This document shows, in pieces, positions 1 to 8,928 of a DNA stretch of 64,000 nucleotides (positions within the stretch are counted from its first letter, which is position 1; each line of letters opens with the position of its first letter). A program made the position numbers and the translations under genes. Below the pieces are notes generated by a model that was not told the origin of the DNA, searched no databases, and saw only the letters and a program-made list of their open reading frames with translations. Source of the stretch: Lachnoclostridium sp. (GTDB taxonomy: Bacteria; Bacillota; Clostridia; Lachnospirales; Lachnospiraceae). The DNA is taken from assembly GCA_021770065.1 (NCBI GenBank), contig JAETRR010000023.1:31181-95180 (forward strand), in the 5' to 3' direction.

Positions 1-764
1 AATGGGATATGAACCGCTTTATTACGGATGCATGGTCTGCCATTGCGGAGAAGGAAAAGCAGGGGGAGATTTACCACCGCTATATCCTGGGGCTATATGA
101 TATTATGAACCGCATTATTTTAACCCATCCGGAGATACTTTTCTGCGGATGCAGCGGCGGAGGCGGACGCTTCGATCCGGGGATGCTTTATTATCAGCCC
201 CAGATTTGGTGCAGTGATAATACGGATGCAGTGTGCCGTTTAAAGATACAGTATGGAACAACTTATGTGTATCCCGTTTCCGCTATGGAATCACATGTGT
301 CTGTGTGTCCCAATCATCAGACAGGGCGGACAGTACCTATGGCGACGAGAGGCGTTACTGCTATGGACGGGATTCTGGGCTATGAGCTGGATTCCACAAA
401 GCTTACGGAGGAAGAGAAGCAGATTTGCCGGGAACAGGTTGAGGCTTATAAAAAGAATTACCGGCTGATTGTGCACGGCGACTATTACCGGCTTACCAAT
501 CCTTACACCTTTTCGGAGTATGTGGCCTGGGAGCATGTGTCGCCGGGCCGGGATGAGGCATTGATTTCCCTGGTGCTGACAGAGAAGGAATCCAATGACG
601 CACAGCGGTATATCAAAGCCAAGGGCTTAAATCCGCGGATGCAGTACCAGGTGGACGGTATGGAGGGAAGCTTTTCCGGCCAGGCTCTTATGAGCGCCGG
701 ACTTCCGGTGCCGGGAAGCCTTATGCAGTATGAGGCGGTACAGTATTATATTAAGGCATTATAA
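1..764 (+). CDS. alpha-galactosidase, GH36 family, C-terminal part (5' end outside window)
   Basis: The frame is open from base 3 (W-D-M-N-R) to the stop at 762-764, so the N-terminal part lies upstream of the window. The first visible residues match the GH36 KWDMNR motif, whose Asp (bases 6-8) is the catalytic nucleophile. CSGGGGRFD and CSDNTDA follow; the Asp of SDNTDA is the family's acid/base. Known family role: hydrolysis of terminal alpha-1,6-galactosides (raffinose, melibiose, stachyose) in the cytoplasm. The end is normal, with the small C-terminal beta domain. The downstream ABC ATPase and amylosucrase-like gene fit an alpha-glucoside/galactoside use region. The choice between raffinose-type and other GH36 subtypes cannot be made from this fragment. 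Confidence 0.93.
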   Translation, partial: WDMNRFITDAWSAIAEKEKQGEIYHRYILGLYDIMNRIILTHPEILFCGCSGGGGRFDPGMLYYQPQIWCSDNTDAVCRLKIQYGTTYVYPVSAMESHVSVCPNHQTGRTVPMATRGVTAMDGILGYELDSTKLTEEEKQICREQVEAYKKNYRLIVHGDYYRLTNPYTFSEYVAWEHVSPGRDEALISLVLTEKESNDAQRYIKAKGLNPRMQYQVDGMEGSFSGQALMSAGLPVPGSLMQYEAVQYYIKAL

Positions 765-790
765 AAACAACAGTGATCAGGAACTGATAA

Positions 791-832
791 CGGCAATATC
801 CCCGGACAGTGCCAGGAAGGGATATTGCAGAA
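791..832 (+). repeat. core-only copy of the dispersed palindromic repeat (PAL-1)
   Basis: GCAATATCCC (793-802) pairs with GGGATATTGC (819-828). This is the outer stem of the ~100-bp repeat seen in full at 55408-55507, with the inner part deleted. It ends in the same GAAC-rich edge and lies just upstream of the ribosome binding site of the gene at 858. Confidence 0.6.
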
Positions 833-857
833 CAGGAATCAAAGGGGGATGAAGTCG

Positions 858-1313
858 ATGAAGGATGTTGTTCTGGAATGGTGTATTCCTTATGTAATGC
901 CCAAGGGAAAGCGTCTCTTAAAGGCAGTGCTGATAGCGGCTATGGTGGTGCTTGTGGTGGATACCGTTATTTATCCCCTGCTGTTTCTGCCGGTCCTGGC
1001 TTTTGTGACAGCCGGCGTGCTGCTTCTTCGGAGCTGGCGGTATGAGTATGAATACGTGTACGTGAACGGAGACTTTGAGGTTTCCAAAATCATCCGCAAG
1101 GAAAAGCGCAGAGATCTGTACCACTGTGAGCGCAAGGACATGGAGTATGTGGCCGAGGGGAGAAAAAACGTGACCGGATGCAGGGCCAGGGATTTTACCT
1201 CCGGGTGGGAGAATGCCAGGGTTTACACTCTTAAGGCTGGAAATGACCTGATTTACCTGGAGCCAAGCGAGGAATTCTTAGAGGAAATGCGGCTGCACCG
1301 GAAACTGCAGTAA
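858..1313 (+). CDS. small membrane protein, resembles DUF6106
   Basis: A 151-residue protein. The ATG at 858 is chosen because AAAGGGGG at 841-848 sits about 10 bases upstream; the ATG at 849 is too close. Residues ~20-55 form two adjacent hydrophobic segments, so a hairpin in the membrane is likely. The C-terminal ~95 residues are soluble, with a conserved-looking stretch around YEYVNGDFEVSKIIRK-type residues. I believe it matches DUF6106, a Firmicutes family of unknown function, but this is from memory of the pattern. It sits between the alpha-galactosidase and the ABC ATPase without an evident functional link. Confidence 0.7.
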   Translation: MKDVVLEWCIPYVMPKGKRLLKAVLIAAMVVLVVDTVIYPLLFLPVLAFVTAGVLLLRSWRYEYEYVYVNGDFEVSKIIRKEKRRDLYHCERKDMEYVAEGRKNVTGCRARDFTSGWENARVYTLKAGNDLIYLEPSEEFLEEMRLHRKLQ

Positions 1314-1387
1314 AGGCAATGGATTTTTTGGGATTTAGAGACAGACCGGAGAAACAGATGCAATGATTCTGATAAATAAATAATTTA

Positions 1388-1489
1388 CCGCAGCAAAATC
1401 CCGGACAGAGCCAGAAGGATTTACAGACACATGTTTTTGTGGCTGGAAATACTTCTCATAGGGGTACTGGAAGGGATATTGCGGAACTT
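1388..1489 (+). repeat. dispersed palindromic repeat, divergent full-length copy (PAL-2)
   Basis: The copy shows the family layout: AATCCCGGACAG on the left, a central ATTTACAGACACATG with a GGCTGGAAAT partner, and CTGGAAGGGATATTGCGGAAC on the right. It ends 10 bases before the AGGAGG of the ABC ATPase gene. The stem is less perfect than in the copies at 50 and 55 kb. Confidence 0.65.
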
Positions 1490-1508
1490 AAAATAGGAGG
1501 CAAAAGGA

Positions 1509-2618
1509 ATGGCAAGCTTATCATTAAAAAATATTTACAAGAGATACCCCAACGGCTATGAAGCAGTAAAGGATTTCAATCTGGAAATTGAGGATAAGGA
1601 ATTTATCATCTTCGTAGGTCCGTCCGGATGCGGAAAGTCCACAACCCTGCGTATGATTGCAGGTCTGGAGAGCATCTCCTCCGGTGAGTTTAAGATTGAC
1701 GGCCAGCTGATGAACGATGTGGAGCCCAAGGATCGCGACATCGCAATGGTATTCCAGAGCTACGCCCTGTATCCCCATATGACGGTAAAGGATAACATGG
1801 CCTTCGGACTGAAGATTAAGAAGACACCCAAGGATGAAATTGACAGGAAAGTGCAGGAGGCAGCAAGAATCCTCGATCTGGAGAAGCTTCTGGATCGGAA
1901 ACCGAGAGCCCTTTCCGGCGGACAGCGGCAGCGTGTCGCCATGGGCCGTGCCATTGTGCGCAATCCCAAGGTGTTCCTCATGGATGAGCCTCTTTCCAAC
2001 CTGGATGCCAAGCTGCGTGTGCAGATGCGTACCGAGATTTCCAAGCTGCATCAGAGACTGGGCGCCACTATTATCTATGTGACCCATGATCAGACCGAGG
2101 CTATGACGCTGGGAACGAGAATCGTTGTTATGAAGGACGGCGTTGTACAGCAGATTGCAAGCCCCCAGACTTTATACAACGAGCCGGATAATCTGTTCGT
2201 GGCAGGCTTTATCGGTTCTCCGCAGATGAATTTCGTAGATGCCGTCTGCGAGACAGAGGGAGAGAAGGTATTCTTAAAGGCCGGCAGCTACCGTGTACCC
2301 CTTACCCCGGAAAAGGGCAGGAAGCTCCTTGACGGCGGCTACAAGGGAAAGCAGGTTGTCATGGGCATTCGCCCCGAGGATGTAAGCGATCCGGCTACCA
2401 CGAGGGCAGCGAACCAGGCAGTAATAAAGGGAACTGTGAATGTATATGAGCTTCTGGGCGCTGAGGTATATCTGTACTTTGACATGTGTGGAACTCAGAT
2501 GACCGCAAGAGTAAGCTCAGCCACAACGGCCCGGGAGAATGACGTAGTTGACTTTGTCCTGGATACGGATAAGATTCACGTATTTGATAAAGAGACGGAG
2601 AAGGCAATTGTTCATTAA
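1509..2618 (+). CDS. msmK: MsmK/UgpC-type sugar ABC transporter ATP-binding protein
   Basis: A 369-residue ATPase of the MalK/UgpC/MsmK group, the normal length. Walker A is GPSGCGKST at residues 37-45, the Q-loop follows, LSGGQRQR is the signature, and [10 protein letters not shown] is Walker B with the D-loop. The C-terminal ~130 residues form the MalK-type regulatory OB/TOBE domain. No permease or binding protein lies beside it. That is usual for MsmK, which in Firmicutes energises several carbohydrate importers, so a shared ATPase is the likely role (inference). The ribosome binding site is AGGAGG at 1495-1500. A palindromic repeat copy occupies the leader. Confidence 0.93.
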   Translation: MASLSLKNIYKRYPNGYEAVKDFNLEIEDKEFIIFVGPSGCGKSTTLRMIAGLESISSGEFKIDGQLMNDVEPKDRDIAMVFQSYALYPHMTVKDNMAFGLKIKKTPKDEIDRKVQEAARILDLEKLLDRKPRALSGGQRQRVAMGRAIVRNPKVFLMDEPLSNLDAKLRVQMRTEISKLHQRLGATIIYVTHDQTEAMTLGTRIVVMKDGVVQQIASPQTLYNEPDNLFVAGFIGSPQMNFVDAVCETEGEKVFLKAGSYRVPLTPEKGRKLLDGGYKGKQVVMGIRPEDVSDPATTRAANQAVIKGTVNVYELLGAEVYLYFDMCGTQMTARVSSATTARENDVVDFVLDTDKIHVFDKETEKAIVH

Positions 2619-2662
2619 CCGATTATACCCGCAGAGGATGCGAGGAGACAGTAATTCTTAAT

Positions 2663-2706
2663 AAATATCAGAGGCAGGCGGCTGTGGCTGCCTGCCTCTG
2701 ATATTT
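2663..2706. terminator. bidirectional hairpin after the ABC ATPase
   Basis: AAATATCAGAGGCAGGC (2663-2679) pairs perfectly with GCCTGCCTCTGATATTT (2690-2706) around a 10-base loop. There is no long U-tract, so termination is inferred from stem strength and position. Confidence 0.7.
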
Positions 2707-2749
2707 ATGCCGGAAGGCATTATAGTACTGGAATGAAGGAGTATTAGCA

Positions 2750-4582
2750 ATGAGCAAAATAGCAGAATTTGAAGAACGTCTTGCAAAACATCTGGATGAG
2801 CTGAAGTGGCTGTACTGTGAGCTGTATCCGGAGGACGGATTTTCCGGCCTGTGCAGCCGGTTAAAAGCCAGATATGAGGAGCGCCGTGCTTCCTTAAAAA
2901 AGCTTGATCAGGCACGGGAGGCGGATCCGGACTGGTATAAGCGCAACGATATGGCAGGCATGATGATGTATACGGAAGCCTTTGCCGGAAATCTGAAAGG
3001 TGTGGAGGAGCGTCTGCCCTATATCCGGGAATGCGGTGTGAACTACCTGCATCTGATGCCCCTCCTGGATTCGCCGGAGGGAAAGAGCGACGGCGGCTAT
3101 GCGGTGTCGGATTTTGCAAAGGTGCGGCCGGATCTGGGAACCATGGAGAACCTGGCAGAGCTGACGGAAACCTGTCACAGGAAAGGCTTAAGCGTCTGTC
3201 TGGATTTTGTAATGAATCACACCTCGGAGGAGCATGAGTGGGCAAGACGGGCCAGAGCAGGAGAGAAGGAGTTCCAGGATCGGTATTTCTTCTTTGACAG
3301 TTATGAGATTCCCGGACAGTATGAAAAGACCTGCCCCCAGGTATTTCCCGCCACGGCGCCGGGAAATTTTACATGGCTGGAGGAGGAGAAGAAGTTTGTA
3401 ATGACAACCTTCTATCCCTACCAGTGGGATTTGAATTACCGGAATCCCGTTGTTTTTCACGATATGACCGACTGCCTTTTAAATCTGACCAACCAGGGCG
3501 TGGACATTATCCGTATTGATGCGGTTCCCTATATCTGGAAGGAGCTTGGCGCTACCTGCCGGAATCTGCCCCAGGTTCACAGCATTGTGCGGATGCTTCG
3601 TATGATCTGTGAGATTGTATGTCCCGGTGTTTTGCTTCTGGGAGAGGTGGTGATGGAGCCGGTGAAGGTGGTTCCCTATTTTGGCACTGTGGAGAAGCCA
3701 GAGTGCCATATGCTCTACAATGTGACTACCATGGCAACTACCTGGCATGCGGCGGCCACAGGGGATACGGCCCTTCTGAAACGTCAGATGGACATTGTGA
3801 ATGCCCTGCCGAAGGAGTATGTATTCTTAAATTATCTGCGCTGCCACGATGATATCGGCTGGGGACTGGATTACGACTGGCTGAAGGAAGCAGAGGGCAT
3901 GGAGGAGGTTCCTCATAAGAAATATCTCAATGATTATCTCACAGGAAAATGGCCCGGTTCTTTTGCAAGAGGAGAGCTTTACAATGATGATCCGGCCTCC
4001 GGCGATGCGCGCCTGTGCGGAACTACGGCTTCTCTCTGCGGACTGGAAGGAGCGCTGGAGGAAGGAAATGAGGAGGCAGCGGCCCGGGCCGTGCGTTTTA
4101 TCGAGATGCTTCACGGATATATGCTGGTACAGTCGGGAATCCCGGTGATTTACAGCGGGGATGAGATTGGACAGCTCAATGACAATGACTACCACAGAGA
4201 TCCGAAGAAGGCGGAGGATTCCCGTTACCTTCACAGAGGGAACTTTTCCTGGGAAAAGGCAGAGCTTCGGAAGGAGGAGGGAAGCTATCAGAAGGAAATC
4301 TTTGACTGTATTCGGAAGATGGTGGATTTACGGGCAATGCATCCGGTCTTTTTGAATCAGGCGGCTGTCTGGACAGCGGATACCTATGACAAGGCGGTTC
4401 TCTGCGTGAACCGGACCTTTGAGGATGAAAAGCTGACGGCCCTGTTCAATTTTGCCGGTGAGGAGCGGACTGCCTGGATCCGGGAGGAAGGAATGTATGT
4501 GGATCTGATTTCCGGAGAGCGGATGGAAGGAAAGGCTGTCCGTCTTCCGGCTTATGGAATGCGGTGGCTGTTACGGGAGTAA
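2750..4582 (+). CDS. amylosucrase-like GH13 alpha-glucosyl enzyme
   Basis: A 610-residue GH13 protein with the amylosucrase layout: a helical N-terminal domain (~1-85), the (beta/alpha)8 barrel, and a C-terminal beta domain (~530-610). Barrel motifs are DFVMNHTS, IIRIDAVPYIWK with the nucleophile Asp, LLLGEVV with the acid/base Glu, and LRCHDDIGWG with the transition-state Asp. RIDAVPYIWK followed by NLPQ and the CHDDIGWG box are more like amylosucrase (GH13_4) than maltogenic amylases. Known reaction of the family: transfer of glucose from sucrose to glucan, or hydrolysis or isomerisation of sucrose. No signal peptide, so cytoplasmic. The start has AAGGAG 10 bases upstream. Substrate remains inferred. 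Confidence 0.85.
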   Translation: MSKIAEFEERLAKHLDELKWLYCELYPEDGFSGLCSRLKARYEERRASLKKLDQAREADPDWYKRNDMAGMMMYTEAFAGNLKGVEERLPYIRECGVNYLHLMPLLDSPEGKSDGGYAVSDFAKVRPDLGTMENLAELTETCHRKGLSVCLDFVMNHTSEEHEWARRARAGEKEFQDRYFFFDSYEIPGQYEKTCPQVFPATAPGNFTWLEEEKKFVMTTFYPYQWDLNYRNPVVFHDMTDCLLNLTNQGVDIIRIDAVPYIWKELGATCRNLPQVHSIVRMLRMICEIVCPGVLLLGEVVMEPVKVVPYFGTVEKPECHMLYNVTTMATTWHAAATGDTALLKRQMDIVNALPKEYVFLNYLRCHDDIGWGLDYDWLKEAEGMEEVPHKKYLNDYLTGKWPGSFARGELYNDDPASGDARLCGTTASLCGLEGALEEGNEEAAARAVRFIEMLHGYMLVQSGIPVIYSGDEIGQLNDNDYHRDPKKAEDSRYLHRGNFSWEKAELRKEEGSYQKEIFDCIRKMVDLRAMHPVFLNQAAVWTADTYDKAVLCVNRTFEDEKLTALFNFAGEERTAWIREEGMYVDLISGERMEGKAVRLPAYGMRWLLRE

Positions 4583-4642
4583 AGGGTCACTCAGTGATAC
4601 TGATTTTCACACAGACCGCAGTGGAAATATAAAATCCTGCAA

Positions 4643-4671
4643 TTTACTTTTGAGTCTTACTATGCTATACT
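4643..4671 (+). promoter_or_regulatory. candidate promoter of ychF
   Basis: TTTACT (4643-4648), a 17-base gap and TATACT (4666-4671). A small hairpin GCTCTTTTGGAAAAGAGC lies in the leader just downstream. Confidence 0.5.
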
Positions 4672-4783
4672 ACCATAGGTATTAAAGCTCTTTTGGAAAA
4701 GAGCCTGGTATCGGAATAAGCCAAAGCCATGTGGGGCGAAAACCTTGTAAAATATAAGAAAAACCAAAGGAGATTAAGATAAA

Positions 4784-5881
4784 ATGAAATTAGGCATAGT
4801 GGGACTCCCAAATGTGGGAAAAAGCACCCTTTTTAATTCACTGACCAGGGCAGGCGCAGAATCTGCAAATTATCCGTTCTGCACCATCGATCCCAACGTA
4901 GGGGTCGTGGCGGTGCCTGACGAACGTCTGGGGCTTCTGGCAGCTCTCTATGATTCGGCCAAGATTACCCCGGCCGTCATTGAATTCGTAGACATTGCCG
5001 GTCTGGTGAAGGGAGCGTCCAAGGGTGAGGGCCTGGGCAATCAGTTCCTGGCAAATATCCGGGAGGTGGATGCTATTGTTCATGTGGTCCGCTGTTTTGA
5101 GGATGCCAATGTGGTTCATGTGGATGGAGAGATAAATCCCTTGCGTGATATTGAAACCATCAACCTGGAACTCATCTTCTCCGATATCGAGATTCTGGAG
5201 CGCAGGATCTCCAAGACGGTTCGGGGAGCACGCAACGACAAGACCCTGGCCAAGGAACTTGAGCTTTTAGAGCGTATTAAGGCATGGCTGGAGGACGGAA
5301 AGATGGCAGCCGGCTTTGAGACAGAGGATGAGGACGAGCAGGAGTGGATGGCAGGTTACAACCTTCTGACCGCAAAGCCTGTGATCTTTGCGGCAAATAC
5401 GTCCGAGGACGATCTGGCAGACGACGGAGCCTCCAACGCCTATGTGGAGCAGGTACGCAGTTTTGCTAAAGAATACGGCAATGAAGTCTTTGTAATCTGT
5501 GCTCAGATAGAGCAGGAGATTGCAGAGCTGGACGAGGAAGAAAAGGCCATGTTTCTGGAGGATCTGGGCCTTAAGGAGTCCGGCCTTGAGAAGCTGATCC
5601 GGGCAAGCTACAGTCTTCTCGGCCTAATCAGCTATCTGACGGCCGGAGAGACAGAGACACGGGCCTGGACGATAAAGAAGGGCACCAAAGCGCCCCAGGC
5701 GGCGGGAAAGATCCACTCTGACTTTGAGAGAGGCTTTATCCGGGCAGAGGTAGTGAACTACCGGGATCTTCTGGACTGCGGTTCATATTCCGCAGCAAAG
5801 GAAAAGGGGCTGGTGGGCCTGGAAGGTAAGGAATATGTGGTGAAGGATGGGGATGTGATCCTCTTCCGGTTTAATGTGTAG
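4784..5881 (+). CDS. ychF: YchF/OLA1-family redox-regulated ATPase
   Basis: A 365-residue protein, the usual length. The N-terminus carries the Obg-type P-loop GLPNVGKST. The G3 region is DIAGLVKGASKGEGLG. The G4 motif reads NTSE instead of NKxD, the hallmark of the ATP-preferring YchF/OLA1 group. A coiled-coil stretch (~130-200) and a C-terminal TGS domain (~280-365) follow. Family role: ribosome-associated ATPase involved in stress response and translation start; its exact job is not settled. It stands as a single gene with its own leader and a strong terminator. Confidence 0.96.
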   Translation: MKLGIVGLPNVGKSTLFNSLTRAGAESANYPFCTIDPNVGVVAVPDERLGLLAALYDSAKITPAVIEFVDIAGLVKGASKGEGLGNQFLANIREVDAIVHVVRCFEDANVVHVDGEINPLRDIETINLELIFSDIEILERRISKTVRGARNDKTLAKELELLERIKAWLEDGKMAAGFETEDEDEQEWMAGYNLLTAKPVIFAANTSEDDLADDGASNAYVEQVRSFAKEYGNEVFVICAQIEQEIAELDEEEKAMFLEDLGLKESGLEKLIRASYSLLGLISYLTAGETETRAWTIKKGTKAPQAAGKIHSDFERGFIRAEVVNYRDLLDCGSYSAAKEKGLVGLEGKEYVVKDGDVILFRFNV

Positions 5882-5947
5882 CACAGTCCGGCCGGATGAC
5901 AGGCAAGCCGTCCGGCAGTAAAATACGACGTATATTGTCTTGGAAGA

Positions 5948-5979
5948 AAGAGGCGGAAAAGCATTTTCCGCCTCTTTTT
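5948..5979 (+). terminator. intrinsic terminator of ychF
   Basis: AGAGGCGGAAAA-gca-TTTTCCGCCTCT followed by a T-run ending at 5979. Confidence 0.9.
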
Positions 5980-6023
5980 GGCATAGGCTTTAACAGAAAA
6001 TAAGACATTTGCGGAGGTGTCAG

Positions 6024-6662
6024 TTGCGAGAACTGATTATGACCCTTATGGAGCAGTACGGCTACCCGGGAATATTTCTGCTGATTGCAGTGGAGAATAT
6101 TTTTCCGCCTATTCCGTCAGAGATTATCCTGCCTTTTGGCGGATTCCTCACTACATACACCAGACTTACCGTATTTGGAGTAGTATTTTATTCCACCCTG
6201 GGCTCTCTGGCCGGAGCATTGGTGCTCTACGGGGCCGGCCGGATTTTCAATCGGGAACGCCTTATGAAGCTGGCGGCCGGCCCTGTGGGGAAAGCACTCT
6301 GTCTGAAACCGGCCGATGTGGCGAAGGCAGACGGCTGGTTTCTTAAAAAGGGAACGAAAACCGTGTTTTTCTGCCGTTTTATTCCCATTGTCCGCAGTCT
6401 GATCTCTGTCCCGGCCGGTATGAGCCGGATGCCCATGGGAATGTTTCTTGCCTATACTACGGCGGGAACCATCCTCTGGAATATGGCGCTGGTTTCCCTG
6501 GGGGCAGTTCTGGGGGAATCCTGGGGACGGATTGCATATCTGGTGGGAGAATACTCCCACATTATGCTGATTGTAATCTCTATCAGCATGCTCAGCGGCA
6601 TTATCTGGTTTTACCGGACACGTCCAAAAGACGGCAGCCGCAGAGGAGGGAGGGCATTCTGA
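6024..6662 (+). CDS. DedA-family membrane protein
   Basis: A 212-residue integral membrane protein of the DedA/SNARE-associated family. Visible marks are the ENIFPPIPSE motif near the N-terminus, a G-rich hydrophobic stretch, FCRFIPIVRSLISVPAG (the conserved F-x-R-F-x-P-x-R motif), and three to four further hydrophobic segments. Family members are proton-motive-force-linked lipid (undecaprenyl phosphate) flippases or transporters. TTG at 6024 is chosen because GGAGGTG (6013-6019) ends 4 bases before it; the ATG at 6039 would be about 19 bases away. The placement before the dcw cluster, whose enzymes use the same lipid carrier, is suggestive only. Confidence 0.88.
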   Translation: MRELIMTLMEQYGYPGIFLLIAVENIFPPIPSEIILPFGGFLTTYTRLTVFGVVFYSTLGSLAGALVLYGAGRIFNRERLMKLAAGPVGKALCLKPADVAKADGWFLKKGTKTVFFCRFIPIVRSLISVPAGMSRMPMGMFLAYTTAGTILWNMALVSLGAVLGESWGRIAYLVGEYSHIMLIVISISMLSGIIWFYRTRPKDGSRRGGRAF

Positions 6663-6745
6663 TGAGGGATACGCTTTTTCCCTGGATGCTTTACGGCTTT
6701 TAGAATTTAACTAAACGGGACGGCTTGCAAATTTTGCAAAAATAA

Positions 6746-6812
6746 AAAGGGAGTTCTATATCTGGGTGTTTTTTTGGGTGTATACACAAGATATAGAGGC
6801 TCTCTTTTTTTT
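6746..6812 (+). terminator. terminator between dedA-like gene and mraZ
   Basis: GGGAGTTCTATATCT pairs with AGATATAGAGGCTCTC (small bulge), followed by eight Ts. It separates the DedA gene from the dcw transcript. Confidence 0.85.
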
Positions 6813-6856
6813 CAGATAACTCCTCTGAAATTCTTCTGATTTTACCTAGAAAGTGC

Positions 6857-6885
6857 TTGATTTTTGAAATAAAGTGAGATACACT
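6857..6885 (+). promoter_or_regulatory. dcw cluster promoter
   Basis: TTGATT (6857-6862), a 17-base gap and TACACT (6880-6885), placing the transcript start near 6892, at the first MraZ box. The rest of the 318-base gap from 6663 holds the terminator, MraZ boxes and leader only. Confidence 0.65.
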
Positions 6886-6892
6886 TGAACTA

Positions 6893-6919
6893 CAAGTGGT
6901 AGAAAGTGGTGGAAAGTGG
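6893..6919 (+). promoter_or_regulatory. MraZ operator: three AAGTGG boxes with 10-bp spacing
   Basis: CAAGTGG (6893-6899), AAAGTGG (6903-6909) and AAAGTGG (6913-6919) recur at one helical turn. MraZ is known to bind tandem AAAGTGG-type boxes upstream of its own gene. The boxes cover the expected transcription start, consistent with autorepression. Confidence 0.85.
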
Positions 6920-6980
6920 TTTTGGGGTAAAGGATAGTGGAGAATACAACCTAAAACCGAACGAAAGAGGGGTGAGCGCT

Positions 6981-7418
6981 ATGTTCCGCGGCGAATACAA
7001 CCATTCGGTGGACACCAAGGGCAGGCTCATCATTCCTTCTAAATTCCGGGAACAGTTGGGAGAAGAATTCATTTTAACCAGGGGATTGGACGGCTGTCTC
7101 TTTGTGTTTCCTATGAAAGAGTGGGAAGATTATGAAGAGAAGCTCAGGAAGCTTCCCACAACCAACAAGAATGCCCGTTCTTTCGTGAGATTTCTCACCG
7201 CTGGCGCTGCTTCCTGCGAGTTTGACAAGCAGGGTAGAATTCTGATTCCCGCAACACTCCGCAAGTTTGCAGGGATCGAGAAAGATGTGGTTCTGGCAGG
7301 ACTTTTGAACCGCATTGAGATCTGGAGCGAGGAGAAATGGAATCAGAATAATAATTACGAAGAAATCGATATGGACGAGATTGCAGGCCAGCTTACAGAA
7401 CTGGGGCTGGATATCTAG
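6981..7418 (+). CDS. mraZ: transcriptional regulator MraZ
   Basis: A 145-residue protein with two SpoVT/AbrB-like repeats, including FRGEYNHSVDTKGRL-type and FDKQGRILIP-type strands that carry the DNA-contacting Arg. The ATG at 6981 (FRGEYNH start, standard for the family) follows AGAGGGG; earlier in-frame starts would add an unrelated leader. It is the first gene of the dcw cluster and probably represses its own operon through the boxes at 6893-6919. It ends 9 bases before rsmH. Confidence 0.97.
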   Translation: MFRGEYNHSVDTKGRLIIPSKFREQLGEEFILTRGLDGCLFVFPMKEWEDYEEKLRKLPTTNKNARSFVRFLTAGAASCEFDKQGRILIPATLRKFAGIEKDVVLAGLLNRIEIWSEEKWNQNNNYEEIDMDEIAGQLTELGLDI

Positions 7419-7427
7419 GAGGTTCGG

Positions 7428-8363
7428 ATGGAATTTGCACATGTGTCGGTCCTCCTTAATGAGACCATCGAACAGTTACATATACGGCCCGATGGAATCT
7501 ATGTGGACGGGACCCTGGGCGGAGGGGGACATGCCTATGAGGTATGCAGACGCCTTTCTCCAAAAGGGAGGCTGATCGGAATTGACCAGGACGCGGCAGC
7601 CATAGAGGCGGCGGGAGAGCGTCTCCTGGAATTCGGTGATCAGGTAACCATTGTCCGCAGTAATTACTGCAATATGCGTCTGGAATTACAGATGCTCGGC
7701 ATAGACAGAGTGGACGGAATCCTTCTGGATCTGGGTGTTTCCTCCTACCAGCTGGATTCTGCAGAGCGCGGCTTTACCTATCGTGAGGATGCGCCTCTGG
7801 ATATGCGTATGGACAGAAGGCAGTCAAAGACGGCAAGAGAGATTGTGAATGAGTACTCCGAGCAGGAGCTTTTCCGGGTCATACGTGACTACGGGGAGGA
7901 CAAGTCAGCAAAGAACATTGCCAGGCATATAGCGGCTGCCAGAGAGAAAAAGCCAATCGAGACAACGGGGGAGCTTGTGGAGATTATAAAGAATGCTGTT
8001 CCTGCAAAGGTGCGCATGAGCGGCGGTCATCCTGCAAAGAAAACCTTCCAGGCTATTCGGATTGAACTGAACAGAGAACTGGAGGTTTTAAAGGATTCCC
8101 TGGATGATATGATTGATCTCTTAAAGCCGGGAGGAAGAATCTGTGTAATCACCTTCCACTCCCTGGAGGATCGTCTGGTGAAAACTATTTTTAAGACAAA
8201 TGAAAATCCCTGCACCTGCCCTTCTAATTTTCCTGTGTGTGTGTGTGGTAACAAACCGAAGGGCAGGTTAGCTGTTAAAAAACCAATTGTTCCAGGTGAG
8301 GAGGAATTGACAAAAAATAAGAGATCCAAGAGCGCAAAACTTCGTGTATTTGAGCGGATCTGA
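7428..8363 (+). CDS. rsmH: 16S rRNA (cytosine-1402-N4)-methyltransferase RsmH
   Basis: A 311-residue SAM-dependent methyltransferase. The N-terminal [11 protein letters not shown], the SAM-binding [12 protein letters not shown] and [12 protein letters not shown] motifs, and the C-terminal [12 protein letters not shown] motif are all present. It N4-methylates C1402 in the ribosomal P-site of 16S rRNA. Position after mraZ is universal in Firmicutes. Start ATG follows AGGAGG with a short gap. Confidence 0.97.
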   Translation: MEFAHVSVLLNETIEQLHIRPDGIYVDGTLGGGGHAYEVCRRLSPKGRLIGIDQDAAAIEAAGERLLEFGDQVTIVRSNYCNMRLELQMLGIDRVDGILLDLGVSSYQLDSAERGFTYREDAPLDMRMDRRQSKTAREIVNEYSEQELFRVIRDYGEDKSAKNIARHIAAAREKKPIETTGELVEIIKNAVPAKVRMSGGHPAKKTFQAIRIELNRELEVLKDSLDDMIDLLKPGGRICVITFHSLEDRLVKTIFKTNENPCTCPSNFPVCVCGNKPKGRLAVKKPIVPGEEELTKNKRSKSAKLRVFERI

Positions 8364-8384
8364 AGTGAGAGTTGAGAGAAGCAG

Positions 8385-8924
8385 ATGGCAGAAATCAGAA
8401 GCATGTATACGGACAAAAGAAAAGCTTCCAATAAAAGCAGACAGACTTATGTGAATGGCACAGCAGTCCGTAAGCTTCAGGTTGTAGAAGGACCGGGAAG
8501 AAGAACAGGGGACAGACAGGCACGGCATCCCCGGGTTCATCATACCAGACGGGAAAAAGTACGGTATCTGAGTATCGGATATTCTCTGTTCCTGACAGCG
8601 GCATCCATAGTGGCTCTCTGGGTATGCGCAGGCTACCTTAAAATGCAGGCAGATAATTCCGCCAGAATGAAGAATATTGCGGCATTGGAGGCACAGCTTT
8701 CAGAGATGAAGGCAGAAAATGATGATGAATACAACCGGGTTACCACTTCCGTAGATTTGGAAAAAATACGGGAAACTGCAATCAATGAACTGGGTATGGT
8801 CTATGCGGAGGCAGACCAGGTGATACTTTATAACGGCCAGGGAAGCGACTATGTAAGACAGTATGGAGAAATTCCCGATGAGGACAAAGGGCTGAAAGGA
8901 ATATTCGGCTCCGGAAGCAGGTGA
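8385..8924 (+). CDS. ftsL: FtsL-like septum protein
   Basis: A 179-residue bitopic protein: a basic N-terminal cytoplasmic tail (~1-65), one membrane segment around residues 66-86, and an extracellular coiled coil (~90-130). Sequence is not strongly diagnostic, but size, topology and place between rsmH and the first PBP gene identify it as FtsL, which joins DivIB/FtsQ and DivIC to activate FtsW-PBP2B septal synthesis. The cytoplasmic tail is longer than in Bacillus FtsL. It ends 4 bases before the PBP start. Confidence 0.82.
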   Translation: MAEIRSMYTDKRKASNKSRQTYVNGTAVRKLQVVEGPGRRTGDRQARHPRVHHTRREKVRYLSIGYSLFLTAASIVALWVCAGYLKMQADNSARMKNIAALEAQLSEMKAENDDEYNRVTTSVDLEKIRETAINELGMVYAEADQVILYNGQGSDYVRQYGEIPDEDKGLKGIFGSGSR

Positions 8925-8928
8925 TCAT

